From Microcebus murinus (taxonomy: Eukaryota; Chordata; Mammalia; Primates; Cheirogaleidae), in NCBI RefSeq assembly GCF_040939455.1, contig NC_134104.1:139970501-140034500 (forward strand): a stretch of 64,000 nucleotides of DNA, given 5' to 3'. The position numbers and the translations under genes were made by a program. A model generated the notes under the pieces. The model made no database searches, was not told the DNA's origin, and saw nothing but the letters and a program-made list of their open reading frames with translations. Of this stretch, positions 52,034 through 64,000 are shown piece after piece; position 1 is the first letter of the stretch, and each line of letters begins with the position of its first letter.

Positions 52034-52834
52034 AGAAATAGTTGTAAGTCTGTAATCCCTGAATTGAAACCTCTGGGCAAGTTGTGAATTAAGGCTTTTT
52101 TTTTTTTTTTTTTTCCAAAATTTAGAAAGGCAATGAGGTAAATTTGGTGCATTTACTACAATATGTGACTGTAACATGCCCCTTAGCCTGGGGCAGCATT
52201 GTAATAAGACACATGAATATTTCCACAAGAACATATGAAATTTCCTGCTAAGAGGAATAACAAAGACCACATCACCCCCCTGTCCAGTCAACTTTCGTTG
52301 TCAAATGACTTTTGAATTTACTCTTGGTTTTCAGAGCATTTAAAGAACCTAAGCTTGCAGGGAAGGGATTGGTAGGCCTGGGAACGTGGCTGAGAGACCA
52401 CCCATGGGACACTGCAAAAAAACAGAGTTTCCCAATCTTGCATGTAGCTTCCCAGTTGATGAGGCATGAACTTTGCATTGGAATCCTATCTTAACCCTAG
52501 GCCATTACCTTAATGTGTCTGAAAAGGTGGAAGGTGACCTATATCCATTTTTAATATGCAGTGGGACCCACAGCTGGTTCTTGCTAGCACCTCTAAGCTC
52601 CTGGGCTATAACTGTTATAAGATCATTTACCCAGAGAGTCTTGGGTGTGTTTTCTGACAAATCAGATTTGAGCTAAAAGTTCAAAGCAATAAAATTTGCC
52701 CTCTTCCTAGCACGAAGCACCCCTCCACAAGTGTATTTCCTGAGGATTCACCCTCAGTAGCTCAGCTCATCCCTGCTGACCTCACTAAAAACCCTGTGAG
52801 TCCACAGGGCAAGGGGGTGTTTGTCTCCTCCTAC
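52034..52834. other. Intron 2, no recognised feature
   Basis: It has a T-run at 52096-52115 and otherwise unique-looking sequence. Confidence 0.5.
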
Positions 52835-53000
52835 CATTTTTTCAGTACCTACTGCACACCAGCTGTCATGCTGGGTCCTTCATATTTTATATAATTTCAT
52901 TTAGTCTTCACAATAACTCCACAAGGATGGAATGGGTTATTTCCATTTTGAAGAAACTGAGGCACTGGGAGGATGTTCGATAGCCAGGAATAGGTCTCCT
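52835..53000 (-). repeat. MIR SINE
   Basis: The text 'cagtacctactgcacaccag', 'cttcacaataactccacaag' and 'gaagaaactgaggcactggg' is an antisense MIR. 53001-53363 is unremarkable. Confidence 0.75.
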
Positions 53001-53347
53001 AATGCCAACTACAGTTGTCAACCCTGGAATCTGCCTGCCACCCAGTGTCCGCAGATGTTCAAGTTCTCTAACCCTTGGAGGTGGTCGTTTCCACTGTGCC
53101 CTTCTGAGCAGTGCCAGCCCAGGTGTTGTGTCTTTGTAGTCTTTTCAGCATAGCAGCTCCGAAAGTCTTATTCGTCATCTCCCAAAAGACCCTTGCACAG
53201 AGGATGGTGCCAGAATGGAGCACTTGACTTATTAGCAAGGCATAAAAGACATAAAATGGGCACCTTCCTGTTGGCTCTGTCGCCAGTTAGCCTCCCTGAA
53301 CCTGCAGAAATAGGTCCCTACTGTCACCTATTGCAAGCATGCCATGA

Positions 53348-53876
<529 letters not shown>

Positions 53877-54550
53877 CATTAACCAACCAATCCAAGTGCC
53901 TTAGTCTGAAGCGCACAATCGAGTTCTAAATGACTGCCTCTAACTGACCTCTAATTGATACAGTCATTAAACAGGTGTAAGAAAAGTAATTATGCAAGTG
54001 GAGCACTTTACAGATTACATAGCTTCTTAACAGTATTGGCTGTTTTGAAGTATTGGCTCCTTTGAGATGGATGGGACTTGTATAGTTTTTCCCATTTTGT
54101 AAATTAAGGGTATAATCGATTTGATTATAGGTGTGATCCCTAGGAAAGATTCAAAACAGCATTGGTTTAAAACTTGTTTCTCCCTCCTAAAATAGCCCAG
54201 AGGCAAGTCAGACATTCTTTGAGATCAACCAGAGCCCCAGGTCCTCCTGTCTTGTGGCTCTGCCATCTTTAACACTTGGTTTCTGGCCTGGGGCCCAGGC
54301 TGTGGCAGCTTCAGCACCTGCCATCACATCCATATTCTAGTTGGGGGAAGGACAGGGCATACCCCTGCCCTGCCAGGCAGGACGTTGAAGTCCTATAGGT
54401 TACACCTGCTCACATTCTATTAGCCTAACGGTGGTCACATGACACACCTCTTCCCAAGAAAGGAGGAATTTTCATTCTAGCCATGTGCTCAGCTAGAAAT
54501 TCTGCTACCATCCTTCCTTGTATGGGGAACTGGACATGTGTAGGTGCTTT
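53877..54550. other. Intron 2, no recognised feature
   Basis: Unique-looking sequence without a repeat I can name. Confidence 0.5.
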
Positions 54551-54911
54551 AAAATGCATGCTCCACCCAGGTGTGGTGGCTCACGCCTATAATCCTAGCA
54601 CTCTGGGAGGCCGAGGCAGGTGGATTGCTGGAGATCAGGAGTTCGAAACCAGCCTGAGCAAGAGTGAGACCCTATCTCTACTAAAAATAGAAACAAATTA
54701 ATTGGACAACTAAAAATATATAGAAAAAATTAGCCGGGCATGGTGGCGCATGCCTGTAGTCCTAGCTACTTGGGAGGCTGAGGCAGGAGGATTGCTTGAG
54801 CCCCAGGAGTTTGAGGTTGCTGTGAGCTAGGCTGATGCCACGGCACTCTAGCCCAGGCAACAGAGTGAGACTCTGTCTCAAAAATTAAAATAAAATAAAA
54901 TGCATGTTCCA
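54551..54911 (+). mobile_element. Lemur-type Alu with target-site duplication
   Basis: The sense Alu 54566-54896 is flanked by AAAATGCATG(C/T)TCCA at 54551-54565 and 54897-54911. It sits at the edge of an old L1 fragment. Confidence 0.94.
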
Positions 54912-55260
54912 AGATGTTCATTTTGGTAGTGTTTGTAATTGTGGAAAAAACTAGGAAAATGAAAATGCCCATCAATAGGGGAAAAGTTAAATCATGAGGT
55001 ATTGGTACCAAATGAGGTCAGTCTGTTTGAACTGTCATGTAAAGATGCCTTTGGTATCTTTTTAAATGATAATATAAAAGCAAGTTAAATAACTCTATGG
55101 CTCCGTTTGTATAAAAGTGTTTGCATCTGTCTACTCCAGAAGAAGGGGTTGAGGTAGAGAGGGAGACATCTCCTTTTTACTCCAGATTGTTCTTTTCCAG
55201 TTTGGATTTTGTTTCGTTATCATGAAAATGTATTACCTTAAAAAAAATTTTTTTTTTGAT
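54912..55260 (+). mobile_element. Old L1 3' fragment
   Basis: The text 'ccatcaataggggaaaagtt', 'aactctatggctccgtttgt' and an A/T-rich tail matches an L1M 3' region. Confidence 0.55.
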
Positions 55261-55377
55261 GTTTCAAAAGTAATACATGGCTAGTTTGTTTATTAAAGAA
55301 GAATAAGTTTAACTCCCACTGTAAAAGGGTACAGAATGGAAACTGAAGTCTTCCGATACTCAGGTTGTAACAGCGAA

Positions 55378-55704
55378 TGTGACAGGGGGTGGTCCCGAGG
55401 ACAAACCGAGCAGCACACGGAGAACTGGAGAATCAAAGTTTATTCCACCAGCGGGCTCAGAGGGGCCTCGCCACCAAACCTCGCCACCAGACTCTGAGCA
55501 CTGTCTACCGGATTTTTCCCATTTTTATTAAGTTAGGGTAGTCCGAGGGGTGGGGTGCCAGGTTGCTAATGCCCACCAGGCAATAGGCTAGTTAATTGGC
55601 CAGGTTACAGGTTAGTATTATGCTGATGTGGGGTCTTCTGCGAGGGGTGGGGTCTCTGGTGCCTGATGCCAAGTGATAAATAGATGGGGGTTTTACCCTT
55701 ATCA
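55378..55704 (-). repeat. Solo ERV1-like LTR, antisense
   Basis: In reverse, the element starts TGATAAGGGTAAAACCCCCA and ends CCCCCTGTCACA, with TG...CA ends. It has AATAAA-type signals (GGAATAAACTTTGA near 55440 and TTAATAAAAATGG near 55528) and a GT/CT-rich downstream part, as in a retroviral LTR of about 325 bp. No internal viral sequence adjoins it. It is less decayed than the MaLR LTRs. A 4-6 bp duplication was not found, perhaps because a young L1 end abuts it. Confidence 0.7.
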
Positions 55705-55936
55705 AGGTAACACCTAAGTGGACATATAGGAGTAACATTTATCGGGTGTCAGGAGGGTGGGAGGGGGGAGGAGGGGATGGGTATATACAACCACAACGAG
55801 TAAGATGTGCAATGTTTGGGGGATGGACACCCTTGAAGCTCTTACTCTAGGGGGGAGGGGGGACATGGGAAATATATATAACCTTAACACTTGTACCCCC
55901 ATAATATGCTTAAATAAATAAATAAATAAATAAATA
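55705..55936 (+). mobile_element. Young L1 3' UTR fragment
   Basis: It runs from 'aacacctaagtggacatata' through a G-rich tract (55750-55778) to 'cttgtacccccataatatgc' and an AAAT microsatellite tail. It is the same 3' end as at 26766 and 42914, severely 5'-truncated. Confidence 0.88.
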
Positions 55937-56865
55937 GAAGGTAGCAACATATAACTATTTACATTCTTACAAAGGTGGGGAGTCTTCTACTTGGCAAATA
56001 GGAAATGTGCATAACTCTGTATTCGAACAGGTGATGTGGGGGGGTACCAGTAAGGTTGGAGGTTTCTTTTGTTTTTGTTTTAATGCACTGATGTGTTTCT
56101 AGACCAAAAATAACATGGCAAACAATCACAGTGAGTCACCAGGGAAGCCAGGGCTGCTTTGGGGACACTTTTCTAATGGCACGTGCATGTCTCGGGAAGC
56201 TGAACCCTGGGTCTCACCCTGATGAAGCCCTTATCATAAAGACTAAGCTGTAACCCAGGGACAGCGTGAGCAAAGGGTGGTAACAGATACACAATCCATC
56301 TCGGAATGCTGGGGCCTGCATTTAGAAAATCTGCATACCTTTTTTTCTCAGAGAAGAAAAACATTGCTTCCTTCCCTTCCCCCTACCCGGTTGGGTGGTA
56401 TCTCTGAACTACTGAGGGAAAGATGTTGGACCACAGGGGGCCTATTCCTGGAGCTACTGCCCTCTTCCCACCTGCATTGGTTTCTGCTGCTGGTTTCACT
56501 CCACCCCTCCCCCTCCCCCATGTTCAGCCAGGACCAGGCACATGTCAGAGTATGGTTTCCTGGAGTTTAAATATAACTGGAAACCAAATACCTACTTGGA
56601 TTTACATATCTCTCTTCTCTAAGAATAGGAAAAAATAAGATGAAGCCAAGGGTGTGCTTAGTTCCCAAAGGGCTAAAATAAAATCTATACTCTCCTTTGT
56701 AGTTTTGAGAACTTGCGTGTAGAACAGAGGAGCTCACTTCCATGTCGCTCCCTGCTTGGAGCTGCGGGTTAGAAGATCAGCTGGGCCTGTCGGGGGGGAG
56801 GCCGTGTCCTGGGTCTTTGTTCAGACATGTCTGAGGGCCAGTCAAGAGCAAATGGGCCGTGCAAA
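55937..56865. other. Intron 2, no recognised feature
   Basis: Unique-looking sequence; the frames of up to 97 residues at 56277-56638 have no domain. Confidence 0.5.
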
Positions 56866-56945
56866 GGCAATACATGTAACCAGAATGTTTGTGTCCCCAT
56901 AATATTCTGAAATTTAAAAATAAAAATAATTAAAACAAAAAAAAG
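56866..56945 (+). mobile_element. Very short L1 3' tail
   Basis: Only the last bases of the young L1 type ('gtccccataatattctgaaa') and an A-rich tail are present. Confidence 0.65.
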
Positions 56946-56953
56946 CAAATAGA

Positions 56954-57125
56954 AGGCCAGGGGTAGTGACTCACACCTGTAATCCTAGCACTCTAGGAGG
57001 CCAGGGTGGGAGGATCACTTGAGCCCAGAAGTTGGAGGTTGCAGTGAGCTGTGATGATATCACTGCACCTCTAGCCTGGGAGGCAGAGCGAGACCCTGGC
57101 TCAGGAAAGAGAAAAAAAAAAAAAG
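56954..57125 (+). mobile_element. Free Alu-like monomer
   Basis: A single sense arm ('cacctgtaatcctagcactc', 'cagtgagctgtgatgatatc') with an A tail; FLAM-C-like or an isolated arm. Confidence 0.75.
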
Positions 57126-57149
57126 CAATTGCAGAGGTAGGAGGTGGCA

Positions 57150-57266
57150 TCTGCTTATATTTGAAAATCCCTCTTTAAAGGTAAAGAGCATGGGTGCACA
57201 TGACATTAAAAATCACAAGCTTTCACAAGATTGGGCTCAAGTTAACACACAGCAACCATGGGCTAG
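57150..57266 (+). repeat. 117-bp direct repeat, copy A (before exon 3)
   Basis: The stretch from TCTGCTTATATTTGAAAATC to ATGGGCTAG recurs at 58921-59037 with the same length and orientation. I count 9 mismatches in 117 positions and no indels. Identity stops sharply at both ends. Confidence 0.92.
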
Positions 57267-57475
57267 TGTATATGAGCAGGTGTAAAACCCTCTCAAACTT
57301 GCCACTTCCCCAAGGCTCTGCCAGCTGCCTTCTCACAGCCTTGTCCCCCACCCGCCTGCAGGGGTCCACTTGGGCCCCTTACCACACCCAAGGTACAGTT
57401 CTGGCCACTTCTGAGGTCCAGAAATACCCAGACCCTCCCTTGCTGCCTAAACACGCTATCCTCTGTCCTTCCCAG

Positions 57476-57592
57476 GGCCTGTACTTTAACGGCAGTGCCT
57501 TCGTCTTGTACCTGTCTGCCGCCATTGTGGACGCATCCTCCGTCTCCCCGGAAAGGGACAGCCACAACTTCAACAGCTGGGCGGCCTCGTCG
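57476..57592 (+). CDS. CMTM8: CMTM8 exon 3 (residues about 108-146)
   Basis: This exon has 117 nt, 39 codons, phase 0 at both ends. It begins GLYFNGSAFVLYLSAAIVDA and ends NFNSWAASS. It encodes MARVEL helix 3 (about residues 109-128) and the polar loop with SPERDSHNFN that leads to helix 4. The acceptor is CCTTCCCAG at 57475 and the donor is TCG|GTGAGT at 57593. From memory, the human protein has C where this has Y at residue 110, and V where this has I at residue 125; both are conservative or tolerable in a membrane helix. An NGS sequon lies at the start of helix 3, but its membrane position makes glycosylation unlikely. A 117-bp direct repeat lies on either side of this exon. Confidence 0.97.
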
Positions 57593-57749
57593 GTGAGTGA
57601 GCCCTTAATCCCCCATGGTCTTCCTCCTCCTCCCCCCTCTGCAAGGCCCATTTAGAATCAGGCAGGAGGACAAAGTTACCTGCAAGAGAAAGCACCACTT
57701 GCAGCAGTGACAATTTGGCAATCAGCTTATTGGTTTGAGAACATCAAAA

Positions 57750-58099
<350 letters not shown>

Positions 58100-58473
58100 C
58101 CTCCTGATGGCCTAAAGTGGGAGGAGGCTGGAAGACTGTGCTTGAGTGAAAGCCAAATGGCCAGAACATGAATTGAAGGAGAAAAACTATTCGAGACATG
58201 CCAAGAATAATCCTGCTGCCTACAATTATTAAGTGGGGGAGGTAACAGAAAATGAACAGAATGTGATTGGGTTTTTTTAAATAAGTAGAACTGTTTGTTT
58301 GTGCATTGAGATGAGAATGCCTAGAAAAATATATACAATAGAGGTTCCTTCTAGAGACTGAGATTGGGAAAGGAGAGAAGTGGAATGAGGAACCTCTTTT
58401 TAATTTATATACTTCTCTTTTCATTTTTAAACTCAAAGTCTGTATTATTGTTTCTATTTAAAACACTAGTATT

Positions 58474-58789
<316 letters not shown>

Positions 58790-58920
58790 AGATTGGCCTT
58801 AAAACATCCCATCTCCAAAAGAAGCCTGTTGGAGGGAAGGAGTGAAAAAGGTGGTTAGACAGTGTCAAAACGATAGCATTAAAACTGGCTGATGGTATAT
58901 GTTGGGGTTCATTATATTCT

Positions 58921-59037
58921 TCTGCTTATATTTGAAAATCTCTATTTAAAGGTAAAGAGCATGGATGCACATTACATTAGAAATCACAAGCTTTGGCAGG
59001 ATTGGGCTCAAGTTAACACACAGCAACAATGGGCTAG
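58921..59037 (+). repeat. 117-bp direct repeat, copy B (after exon 3)
   Basis: This is the partner of 57150-57266, 1,771 bp downstream, same orientation, about 92% identical. Exon 3 and two Alus lie between the copies. 59038-59490 leads to exon 4 without a recognised feature. Confidence 0.92.
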
Positions 59038-59490
59038 CAGTGGGCAGAGGCTGCCCCCTTAAGAAGGGCTTGTGTTTTCTCATTCCTCACACATGCGACA
59101 CATGCCATGTGGGTTTGTTGCTTGCTCTGGCCGCTCAACTCATTTATGTGAGCTGACCCGGTAGCAATCTGAGGTTGAGCCCCGGCCTAGATCACTTGTA
59201 CTGAATTAGAAATTATATGCTTTTCTCAGATTCACGACCGCCATATTCACTCCAAAGTGAGGTTATCTGAGAAGAACTACAGGCCTTTCCAGATATGTTC
59301 CCCAAAATAAAAGCAGCATAGCTAGAAATCATTTCAGAAGGAAAGTAATTGAGCCAATAAAATAGTTTTAGATGAGAAAGGCTGGATTCATGGGAATGTC
59401 CTGAATACATGATTCAATGGAAGTGAAATGATAATTTTGCTAATTACAATGTGCCCTAAACCCCTGTCTATTATGCTTTGTTTTCTCCAG

Positions 59491-59574
59491 TTCTTTGCCT
59501 TCCTGGTCACCATCTGCTACGCTGGAAATACATATTTCAGTTTTATAGCATGGAGATCCAGGACCATTCAGTGA
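59491..59574 (+). CDS. CMTM8: CMTM8 exon 4, coding part (residues about 147-173 and stop)
   Basis: This exon has 27 codons plus TGA at 59572-59574. It reads FFAFLVTICYAGNTYFSFIA then WRSRTIQ. It encodes the last MARVEL helix (about residues 147-167) and a short basic cytosolic tail (RSRTIQ), typical of CMTM8 and much shorter than the tails of CMTM6 or CMTM4. The acceptor is TTTTCTCCAG at 59490, after a T/C-rich stretch. The frame joins that of exon 3 without a break. The three exons in the window give 124 residues, which with a 49-residue exon 1 matches the family length of 173. Confidence 0.97.
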   Translation, partial: FFAFLVTICYAGNTYFSFIAWRSRTIQ

Positions 59575-59925
59575 CTTACCATTTTGATAATTAAAAGGAA
59601 AATAAAAAATGAAGACTCTCACTGTAAAAACAGCTGTAGGTATAATGTATATTTCCAGGGAATTGTATTTAACTAATGTTTTTATATACTTAGTTAAATT
59701 TGCTCGCAAATTATCATTTGTTACAATTAAACTGGATACTTATTTGCAAAGTGTTGTAGCTTGTAATGAACTCTTAAGTGTCTTATTGATGTTTTCATAG
59801 ACCTTATTTTCTTAGACAATGTTTAAATAGATAAATGGCTAATATTAAGAATGTGTCAGGTTTTGAAACCTAACTTTTTAAATGCCAGATTCTTTTTTGA
59901 TTAAATGTTACAAAATCCCCACTCA
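59575..59925 (+). other. CMTM8: CMTM8 3' untranslated region
   Basis: This AT-rich stretch runs from the TGA stop to the inferred cleavage site. It holds an early AATAAA (59601-59606), only 27 nt after the stop, and a distal ATTAAA (59900-59905). A 3' UTR of about 350 nt agrees with the short CMTM8 transcript I recall. No Alu or other repeat interrupts it. The exact end is inferred. Confidence 0.75.
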
Positions 59926-59940
59926 TGTCGTGTCTGATTT
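59900..59940 (+). terminator. CMTM8: CMTM8 poly(A) signal and downstream element
   Basis: ATTAAA, the commonest variant poly(A) signal, is at 59900-59905. It is followed 20-35 nt later by a GT-rich stretch (TGTCGTGTCTGATTT), as expected for a cleavage-stimulation element. A G-rich run (GGGTGCT then about 12 G) at about 59976-59994 follows and could promote polymerase pausing. The AATAAA at 59601 has no comparable downstream element. Confidence 0.65.
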
Positions 59941-61237
59941 GAGAAAGGTCACCTCCTATTGTTGAAGCCAGAGGCTGGGTGCTGGGGGGGGGGGTCTTCC
60001 TCCTCGCAGGGATGCTCAGGGGTGATGCTGCCAGAAGGACATTGGTCCACAGTCACCAGGACAGGGAGGCAGGAGAGATTCACATCCCCAAGTCTTAGGA
60101 TCATTGATCTGTGTCCATTATTCTCACCTGCTAACAAGTTGGCCCACTGAGCACTGTGACTGATGTGCTCCTGATATTTTTTCTAATACATGTTAGAATA
60201 TAATCATTCTAATACATATTAGAATAACTATATAACCATTCAAAGGATAAATGTCTAAATGTCCCTTAAAATCATCTTGCTGACCACAGTACCACGTTGT
60301 ACCATATTTTGTGGAAACTGTGGGACCAAAAGGCCTCAATATGTCAGATCTCCAGTGTGAATATATTATAACTCCATTATTAGATATTATCAGATAGTGA
60401 GAAAAACTCAAGTTGGCAAAGCAGATATGCACTTACAGGAAATGTTTTTAGGTAGGACGGTTATTGCTTGTACAGCAGTATATCTTGGGTAATTTTTCAA
60501 TATGAGCTTCTTCTGAAAAACAGAAAACCACAGAAACGTTAGTGTAGTCGATGACAGAGAAGGGAGTTGACGCCGTGCACTGTTGATATGACTCCCTGGC
60601 CCTCACCTGTTGGTCTCTCACCTGTTCAGCAGGTTGTTTCTGTTGTTCATTGTGTTGGTCCTCCTGTTTTTCTGGTTCTAATTCCTTATCTAAGCTCTGC
60701 TGATCCCTATATAGGAGAGTCAAGATTTCTCCACGGCCCAATAATACCCACCCCAGACCTTTGAAAGTGCCAATGAAGAATGTTCTCGGGTTGTAGACTA
60801 GGCCCAAAGAGGGAGTAAAGGAGTGGGCTCCAAAAAAAAAAAAAAATGAGAGGTGGGTGTTGGAGAGCTCACAAGGCCACTCTGAGCCCAGCAGTCAACA
60901 AGCCATGGGAGGTTGAACTTTCACCGTGCAGACCTGCAGGCAATTAGGGGCTGTGATCTGTTTGGAGCTAATTCCCAGTCATCACTGTGGGACAGCCTCC
61001 CGCTTGCTGATTTTGCAGAAAGGCTGAAATAGCAACTAGTCGGAGTTTGTGTGCTCTGCCCTTCTATCCATTCATCTCACCTTCTCACACTCAAAGAAGC
61101 ACATGCATCTTCCACATACCGTGTGGGTTTTTAAAGTACTTTTATTGCAATCCAGGCTCCATAAAATGCAGAAACACGGTAACCTATAGAGGTATGTTTC
61201 TGAAAACAGAAGCCTGCTTTTTATGTTCCATGTGAGC

Positions 61238-61240
<3 letters not shown>
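59926..61240. other. CMTM8 downstream flank
   Basis: No Alu or L1 is present in about 2.2 kb after the gene. It holds a G-run (59983-59994), the palindrome pair at 60181-60225, and an open antisense stretch at 60448-60830 described in the findings. No gene is supported. Confidence 0.5.
60181..60225. repeat. Two tandem palindromes
   Basis: TTCTAATACATGTTAGAA (60181-60198) and ATTCTAATACATATTAGAAT (60206-60225) are each palindromic or nearly so, and are copies of one another at a 26-bp spacing. The second has 9-bp perfect arms with a 2-bp centre. Confidence 0.85.

Positions 61241-61268
<28 letters not shown>
61240..61268. repeat. (GT)n microsatellite
   Basis: About 14 uninterrupted GT units. 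61269-62167 shows no further recognised feature. Confidence 0.95.
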
Positions 61269-62167
61269 CATTTCTGTAATCATGACCACATTTAAAGGAA
61301 GTAACTTCTGAGGTGAAAATGTGCCATAAACCACACTTTTTGAGATGTTCTCTAGATAGACTATAATTTTAGGTCTCTCCTGAACTGGCAGCACTAAAGA
61401 GATCTGTTTCAGAGGAACAATGCCCAGTTTGTGTCCACGCAGAGCCACTTGCTGTCTCATCTTTATTTGCGGTTTTTCAGGAACACGACCCTGTGTGTTA
61501 CCCTGAGAGTTTACCAAAACAACAACTATAACAAAGAGCATTGATTTTTAACTGAAAAGAAGTTATTATTTCCTCTTTTGAGTACTGAGAGAGCTTGTTC
61601 CTGAGTGAGTTTTACGTGTGGGTTTTTAGACAACAAAATATTCTCCATTGTTCAGATGAAGCTGTAAGTTTTGAACTGGGTTAGCTTTAAATTTTTCTCT
61701 CAAGAAAGAAAGAAAAAAAATCAAAGCCACACACAATACAGCCAACATAACAAGAAGAATAGGTTTCTGGGGGGTTGAAAAATATTATTACAGGGATAGT
61801 GTACAATGTACTTAAACTCCGCTCTGCCATCTGTGCTCACCATCTGCATCCACCTCTCAGCCCTTCCAAAACCTTCCTGGGTCCTCTTAGATGGAGCTGA
61901 GTGGGTTTGTAATTTGATGTATTTACCCACTCGTGGCAAATCAATAAAATGCTTTAGGCAATTAGTCTCTCTTTATTGCTATTCCCAACTCACACCCCCA
62001 AAAGATAAATATTTAGCTGATATTTGAAAACTACAAGAAAACCTAGAGACAGGAATGTTCAATATCGATAATTTATTTTTGATTTTTAAGTTGCTCCCTT
62101 CATAGGAAAATCCCTTTGGGGCATCAGCACACAAAAGATTTTAAATACGTGGAAAATATCTCTTTAT

Positions 62168-62847
<680 letters not shown>

Positions 62848-63052
62848 GAAGTGCTAACAGCAGAAGATGCAGCTCTAGGTATAAAATCAATATAAGGTAC
62901 ACATTTTTGTCCTCTAGACAATTATTTTTTATTGAAAAGATGGGTTTTCACAAGGGAAAGAAACCAAAATTTTATTGAAATTTAAGTGAAAAGATGGATT
63001 TTCACACACAAAAAAGATCTGGGCATATGCTAGGATACAGGCACACTGACAT

Positions 63053-63053
63053 G

Positions 63054-63124
<71 letters not shown>
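63053..63124. repeat. (CT)n(AC)n compound microsatellite
   Basis: About seven CT units are followed by about 28 uninterrupted AC units, likely highly variable in length. Confidence 0.95.
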
Positions 63125-63126
<2 letters not shown>

Positions 63127-63309
63127 GTACTCTCAAAGGTGGCAACCCAAGAAGCATTTGTTGGCTTTACGTAAATATTCTCTATGGCTCCGCCTAAGCT
63201 AATCAGCATGGTACCACTCCTTGGCCATAGTGATTGGTTGGGGGACAGTCATGTGACCCAGGCTTGCTTTGGAGTTCTAAGAAGTATGCTTACTCTTTTT
63301 TTTTGGTCA

Positions 63310-63510
63310 CACCTAATATATGAGATTAAACCTTTACTGTACGCACTGTGCTAAGAGCTTTCCATCTTTTATCTCATGTAACTCTCAGAACAACCCCATG
63401 AAGTAGATATTAGATTATTCTTATTTTACAGATGAGAAAACTGAGATACAAAGAAGTTAAGCGATCTGATAAAAGTCCTATAGCTAGTATGGAGAGCAAG
63501 TGTATTAACT
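63310..63510 (-). repeat. MIR SINE, antisense
   Basis: The text 'actgtacgcactgtgctaag', 'cttattttacagatgagaaa' and 'actgagatacaaagaagtta' is an antisense MIR. Confidence 0.75.
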
Positions 63511-63524
63511 GCTGGGGTCATGCT

Positions 63525-63605
63525 GGAGTTAACTGTGAGGATTATACTAAATAATGTATTTAAAGCACCTGGCACACAGTGGCTGCTCAATAAATTGATA
63601 AATAA
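63525..63605 (+). repeat. MIR SINE 3' end, sense
   Basis: The text 'aaagcacctggcacacagtg' and 'gctgctcaataaattgataa' is the 3' end of a sense MIR. Confidence 0.65.
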
Positions 63606-63649
63606 TAATTATGTATATTTTAGGTTACAACGTGATAATTTTTGTTGTT

Positions 63650-64000
<351 letters not shown>

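Noticed and set aside
59601..59606. AATAAA 27 nt after the CMTM8 stop as the main poly(A) signal
   Set aside because: It lacks a GT-rich downstream element and would leave almost no 3' UTR; the ATTAAA at 59900 fits better. Minor use cannot be excluded.
63053..63124. Tandem repeat as CRISPR-like or satellite array
   Set aside because: It is a plain CT/AC dinucleotide microsatellite.

Overview
This window is mammalian nuclear DNA, almost certainly from a strepsirrhine primate and most likely a Malagasy lemur. The main evidence is the Alu family. About 37 copies or fragments are present, and most of the younger ones share a middle region reading GAAAGAAATTAATTGGCCAA followed by a TATATATAGAAAAAATTAGC-type stretch, which is characteristic of lemur-lineage Alus. 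There are also young L1 3' ends of a type not typical of human DNA, plus shared mammalian relics (MIR, L2, MER1/MER5A/MER20-type hAT elements, MaLR and ERVL LTRs).

The only protein-coding gene I can support is CMTM8 on the + strand, a MARVEL-domain four-pass membrane protein. Exon 1 (about 49 codons) lies upstream of the window. Positions 1-48976 are the 3' part of a very long intron 1. Exon 2 is 48977-49150 (58 codons), exon 3 is 57476-57592 (39 codons), and the coding part of exon 4 is 59491-59574 (27 codons plus stop). All three internal junctions are phase 0 with GT/AG boundaries, and the exons join into one open frame. The 3' UTR runs to about 59920-59925, with an ATTAAA signal at 59900-59905. 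From about 59926 to 64000 is flanking DNA; in other primates CMTM7 lies further on in this direction, but no CMTM7 exon is visible here.

By region: 1-23 kb is intron with many Alus, several hAT elements, a mariner-like MITE (5203-5325), an unusual small retroposed insertion (7155-7296), an ERVL-like LTR (7297-8110) and a perfect 13-bp inverted repeat (16298-16346). 23.2-26.0 kb is a decayed L1 ORF2 carrying two younger Alu-family insertions. 26.3-27.9 kb has a MER5A split by a young L1. 27.9-29.6 kb is GC-rich and largely free of recognisable repeats. 30-41 kb is rich in MaLR, MIR, MER1 and Alu. 42-45 kb is an L1 mosaic. 46-48 kb is an L2 split by an Alu, then unique sequence leading to exon 2. 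Intron 2 contains a trimeric Alu, a solo LTR and L1 tails. Exon 3 is flanked by a 117-bp direct repeat (57150-57266 and 58921-59037).

No bacterial-type system, CRISPR array, tRNA, rRNA or further protein-coding gene was found. The most unusual structures are the dimeric A-tailed mini-retroposon, the direct repeat around exon 3, the inverted repeat at 16.3 kb, the tandem palindromes at 60.2 kb and the nested or chimeric Alus. All calls rest on reading the sequence and on remembered family features; no database search was run, and family or subfamily names for old repeats are approximate.
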